From assembly GCF_000485595.1 (NCBI RefSeq), contig NW_014578664.1, positions 31,010-63,422 on the forward strand: a stretch of DNA of 32,413 nt. The letters are read 5' to 3'. The position numbers and the translations under genes are program-made. The notes beneath the pieces are model-generated. The model saw only the letters and a list, made by a program, of their open reading frames with translations, did no database searches and had not been told where the DNA came from. This document shows, piece by piece, positions 28,851 through 32,413 of this stretch (the first letter of the stretch is position 1; each line of letters starts with the position of its first letter). This DNA comes from Priapulus caudatus. Taxonomy: Eukaryota; Priapulida; Priapulimorpha; Priapulimorphida; Priapulidae.

Positions 28851-29440
28851 TGCCAGCTTGCCATTTAAACGCTAGGCCTAGCTGTCAATCAAGAAGTTAC
28901 CGGCTATAGAAATAGTAATAATAACAAATTGAAAATAGTACTATGTCAGCATGTTAGTAATGCCAAATGTTATTCTAGTTACCTCTTTGCCTTTGATGAC
29001 ATCTGGTATAGATAAATTGATGCTGACTGCCGATATAGCTGCAAAATTGTTACAAAATATGCAGTAAGTGTACTAAAGCCAGTTATTTTCTTCGTGGCTG
29101 AGGGTTTTGTAATCCCACTTTAAACAGCATTGCCTTACCCACCAATCGAAGCTTACCTCTTGTATAGAGTAACCAATCACAGATGCCATAACAAATGTTA
29201 GCGTGGGCACCGGTCATGTAGGGGGCGCCATCTATAGCTCCATCCAGCAGTCTCAGCAGTCCAGCAGTCACTGACAAAGATCGTAGAGTGAATGGCACTA
29301 CGGCACTATAGGATCTTTGGTCACTGAGTCTTCGAATGGCACCACTCACCACTGAGCTGTAATAACTCTGTTATATACAGCCCAGTGGATTGTACACTAA
29401 TCATATGTGCTTCAAAGACATACAACACATAGATAGACTG
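28851..29440. other. Unassigned sequence between the LINE copies
   Basis: No family recognised. A minus-strand ORF (29352-29083, 89 codons) contains a good donor-like GGTAAGC near 29156, and an inverted repeat CCAAAGATC/GATCTTTG lies around 29275-29325. Not enough to call an exon. Confidence 0.35.
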
Positions 29441-29502
29441 TAGATGCAATAATGTAATACAACATTATTATTTTACTTTGCTGGGTTACATTATTGAATC
29501 TA
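29441..29502. mobile_element. 62 bp hairpin element H2
   Basis: Starts TAGATGCAATAATGTAATAC and ends GGGTTACATTATTGAATCTA, matching the ends of H1 with a shorter middle. Flanks GATAGACTG / AATAGACAT share ATAGAC in register, a decayed target duplication. Confidence 0.75.
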
Positions 29503-29579
29503 AATAGACATGCAGATGCTGCTTTTTCACGAACGCTTGGGCACGAGCCAAGGGGGCACCCGGCAGTTAGATGCGATAT

Positions 29580-31390
29580 ATGAACTCTCTAGCACCTATG
29601 TGTATTCTAGTACCTACTACCTAGGTTGAGAACACATCTAATTACTAATGGCTTTATTTTGACACCCTTGCAGGTTAGCCCTTGTGCGCTTTGTGAGACT
29701 GCTGTACCATATACTGCTTGCATAGTCAAAATGACATATTGAATGGAAGAAACTAGTAATCTTTTACATGCCGTGTTTAAATACATAGCTTTTCTGGAAA
29801 GAAATTTCATTCAAATTCAAAATTCAAATCTATTGTTAACCTTTTTTACAACCTTAATTCCCGTTACCTCACCACTCATGGAGTCTTCCAAGTCTATTCC
29901 TAGATACTTAACTGTATTTTTATGTGCAATTGCCACCCCATTACATCTGATATCCAGTTTTGGATTATCCCTGAGTTTGTGTTTAGTTCCAAAAAAATGG
30001 AAGTCTGTTTTTCCAAGATGCAAGGATAAATTATTATCATTGAGCCAATTATTAATGGAATGCAATTCTCTACTTAATTCTTCATGTATAGCCTGTACCT
30101 CTGTCCCTGAAACTACTAAGGCCGAATCGTCAGCATATAATAAAAGCTTGACGTTAACTGCCTTTGCCATGTTATTAACATAAATCAGAAATAACAGAGG
30201 ACCCAAAATCGAGCCTTGTGGTACTCAACATGCAATAGGGTCCTTATTAGAGAAGGTATACCTCCTACATCAGTTATTTAGCTTCTACCAGAGAGATAAG
30301 CACCGAACCATTTTACAGTCCTAATATCCATTCCCATAATTTTTAGCTTGGCTAGTAGAATTTTATGGTCAACAGTATATCAAAAGCTTTTTGAAGATCT
30401 AATAAAATCATACCAGATAGATTTCCTTTGTCCAACTCATTACGAATAATATCAGTTAGATGAATTAAACTTGTGTCAGTTGAGAAATTTGATCTAAAGC
30501 CAGATTGGAACTCGTACAGCAATGAATTTTCTATTAAATATTTCTCTACGTTATAGGCTAGCTATTCGCTCTTGGAAAACTTTGGACATGACACTTAAAA
30601 TTGACACAGGCCTATATAGTTTCCGGTTTCTGTTTTGCTATTTTTTTTATGTATCGGAATGACCCTTCCGAAGGCTCATGTCATCAGGGATTTTTCCTTG
30701 GATGAATGACATGTTGATTACATGTGTAAGAGCTAAGCAAATATAACGTTTGATCCATCTTTTATAAATTTTGCGGGAATATTATCTAACCCAATAGCCT
30801 TACCAGTACCTGTATTAATGTTTTTCAGCACCCGTACCTCTTCCTCTCCCACCGTTGTAAAAGTAAATAAATTTTCTACTATGCACCTTTGTCCCTAGAT
30901 AATAATATAATTTTAACGCAGTGGTTAGAGGTACGGTAGCCGTCGGTCGTTCAAGCCCCTTTTTGGCGTTATGGTTAGGGTTAGGGTTAGGGTTAGGTTT
31001 AGGGTTATGGTTAGGGTTAGGTTTAGGGTTAGGGTTAGGTTTAGGGTTATGGTTAGGGTTAGGTTTAGGGTTAGGGTTCTAGCTCACCTAAACTCTCAAA
31101 TCGTGAATTTATTTCCCAAGGCGTTATTTCGAAATCTGGCGCCACCGCCGCCATCTTTGTCTCGTTAAGTATGAAAGCGAATGGACTCCCGTACCCGTAG
31201 CCTCGAGACATTAAGATACGGCTACCGTACCCGTAGCCACTGCCTAATTTTAAAGACTAATCTCATCATACGTCCCTTCCTTTTGTGGTAGATCGTTCAC
31301 CAAGTTTGAGGCCACACTTGTGAAATACTTATTAAAATTATTTGCAACAATTGATTCGTCAAATGCTTCAAATGTCAAAACAACTCATCG
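29580..31390 (-). pseudogene. CR1/L2-like LINE, duplicate copy 2
   Basis: Direct duplicate of 24956-~26900. The first ~760 bp (29580-30341) are identical to 24956-25717, including YADD, the same stop codons and the same frameshift. Beyond that the two copies differ by frequent small indels. In this copy the minus strand shows blocks missing or blurred in copy 1: NNFNKYFTSVASNLVNDLP (~31330), GKAIGLDNIPAKFIKDG (~30780), HLTDIIRNELDKGNLSGM and LLDLQKAFD (motif A, ~30400). The C-terminal 110 codons (AWNSLP block) are absent because the duplicate starts inside the ORF. Confidence 0.85.
30917..31244. mobile_element. TIR element M2 with TTAGGG-like core, copy 2
   Basis: 328 bp flanked by TAATTTTAA (30908-30916, 31245-31253). 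The left terminus CGCAGTGGTTAGAGGTACGG continues to TAGCCGT. The right terminus inverted reads GGCAGTGGCTACGGGTACGG then TAGCCGT: 23 of 27 matching. 30970-31078 is GGTTAGGG/GGTTTAGGG repeats. Same insertion site as 26408-26721, so it was present before the LINE segment was duplicated. Confidence 0.85.
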
Positions 31391-31411
31391 AATCCGCTGG
31401 GAGCGTCTATA

Positions 31412-31820
31412 TTCAAGCCGGTACGGGAGATGACTGTACGCATATATTTGCTAAAGTAATAGATTGACTAATCGTGCGTCAATAAACTCAATATTCACAG
31501 AGAGTATAGCCAAGACATGTGTCTATAGGTATCTAGAATGTATTATGCAAAAGATCTCCCGTACCGGCTTAAATTCATACTACTACTAGCTGTGAATATT
31601 GAGTTTATTGACACACGAAGCGGCACAATTAGTCATGCTAGTCCTGCACGATTAGTTATGCGCGCAGAAGCAAATTTCAGATGATTAAATTTTTAATATT
31701 CTAGATACCTATAGACACATGTCTTAGCTATACTCTCTGTGAATATTGAGTTTATTGATGCACGATTAGTCAATATATTAGCAAATATATGTGTACCGTA
31801 ATCTCCCGTACCGGCTTGAA
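31412..31820. mobile_element. Long inverted-repeat element, copy 2, with scrambled spacer
   Basis: Left arm ~31412-31539 (TTCAAGCCGGTACGGGAGAT ... GTATCTAGAAT) pairs over ~120 bp with right arm ~31698-31820 (ATTCTAGATACC ... ACCGGCTTGAA). The spacer carries further pieces of the same arm (GATCTCCCGTACCGGCTTAA; GTGAATATTGAGTTTATTGA), so this is a nested hairpin rather than a simple one. No ORF. Confidence 0.75.
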
Positions 31821-31890
31821 CGGCCGATCGCCTGAATGGAGCCGCTGCTGTTCAAGAATAGAGATGATGNGTACCCGCGCCGCCCTCGAA

Positions 31891-31914
31891 TATATATATA
31901 TATATATATATATA
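31891..31914. repeat. (TA)12 microsatellite after ambiguous base
   Basis: Pure TA run 20 bp after the single n at 31870. At 31937-31960 the right end of an H-type hairpin element can be read (GGTTTACATTAGTTATTGTA), with no matching left end, so something is missing near the n. Confidence 0.8.
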
Positions 31915-32197
31915 AGTGTAGGGGGACACTTGTGTTGGTTTACATTAGTTATTGTATCTAGTGCGCATACAGCACGTACCTACGGCGGATTGCGAGACAG
32001 CTCTTGCCACTGTCAATCACGTAGGATATAAGAGGTCCGTGGCATAAATGTAAAGAACGGGCAATGGTTGGAGGTTTGGTGTTGACTCTGTTGGTGCTCG
32101 TAAATTTGGGATCTGCCTTTTCAGAGTTGGACGTTCGTACGTATAACCTTTTTATTCTCGCTGTTGTATCGCTTCCTATGATATAGACGACAATTAT

Positions 32198-32239
32198 CAG
32201 GGGTTAATAATGACAAAACTTTGTCATTATTAACCCCTG
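32198..32239. mobile_element. 42 bp perfect palindrome with 7 bp target duplication
   Basis: Perfect 20 bp arms CAGGGGTTAATAATGACAAA and complement, loop AC, flanked by CAATTAT on both sides (32191-32197, 32240-32246). Same termini type (CAGGRGT..ACYCCTG) as 4200, 4257, 11887 and 13688, with different inner arms. Confidence 0.85.
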
Positions 32240-32300
32240 CAATTATGTATATCGCATCTGCTGTGTGAGCGCGAATCCCGCGAATGAGCCTCGTAGCACT

Positions 32301-32330
32301 ATTATATATATATATATATATATTGTGTTT

Positions 32331-32391
<61 letters not shown>

Positions 32392-32413
32392 GTGTCGTGT
32401 GTGTAGTGTGTGT
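32301..32413. repeat. (TA)n then (GT)n microsatellite at window end
   Basis: About 22 bp of TA repeats followed by a GT tract from 32333 to the window end, with a few interruptions (CGTGTCGTG, TAGTG). Confidence 0.9.

Noticed and set aside
29083-29352. 89-codon minus ORF with strong donor GGTAAGC as the first exon of the tastin-like gene
   Set aside because: Splice phase from either ATG (0 or 1) does not fit the phase 2 needed by the exon at 24217, and the third frame has a stop.
30917-30960. tRNA-like A box (TGGTTAGAGG) and B box (GTTCAAGCCCC), suggesting a SINE head; same at 26408
   Set aside because: The two boxes are too close for a tRNA, and the segment is the left terminal inverted repeat of M2 with a matching right end and a 9 bp duplication.
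30970-31078. TTAGGG repeats as a chromosome end or fusion point
   Set aside because: The array is degenerate, about 110 bp, and bounded by terminal inverted repeats; the LINE continues on both sides.

Overview
The window is animal nuclear DNA. Genes are split by GT-AG introns, intergenic DNA is AT-rich, and non-LTR retrotransposons, hairpin-forming insertions and microsatellites are dense. An axonemal gene and a spindle/centrosome gene fit a metazoan. The repeat style (3' hairpin ending GGTGAGCTAAAAA, Jockey-like and CR1/L2-like LINEs) resembles marine invertebrates such as sponges, cnidarians or molluscs. The phylum cannot be fixed from the sequence alone. Two ambiguous sites (10 N at 16154-16163, one n at 31870) and indel-noisy repeat copies show this is a draft assembly.

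Layout. 1-1035: a terminal-hairpin repeat joined to the 3' end of a Jockey-like LINE. 1673-12027 (+): the C-terminal ~640 codons of a CFAP69 homologue in 14 exons, traced with consistent splice phases. Its last intron (8409-11977) holds a LINE, a second copy of the same hairpin repeat inserted in that LINE, and two copies of a ~410-425 bp TIR element in the LINE's tail minisatellite. 12028-17303: no convincing gene. It contains small palindromes, a degenerate VND-coding minisatellite, and a 2.36 kb foldback element (14562-16923) with a 1.4 kb homopurine core. 17304-24217 (-): a tastin/TROAP-like gene in 13 traced exons (~1127 codons, first exon not found), convergent with CFAP69. 24624-31869: a CR1/L2-like LINE on the minus strand, riddled with nested insertions and followed by a direct ~2.3-2.5 kb partial duplicate. 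31870-32413: microsatellites and one perfect palindrome.

The two host genes meet tail to tail and show no functional link beyond both being microtubule-related. The novel material is in the mobile DNA: (i) tiny palindromic insertions (26-92 bp), several with 7-9 bp direct repeats flanking them; (ii) two TIR families with perfect 9 bp target duplications that carry telomere-like repeats inside; (iii) the foldback element with symmetric tandem-repeat arms; (iv) two LINE copies sharing an identical insertion junction.
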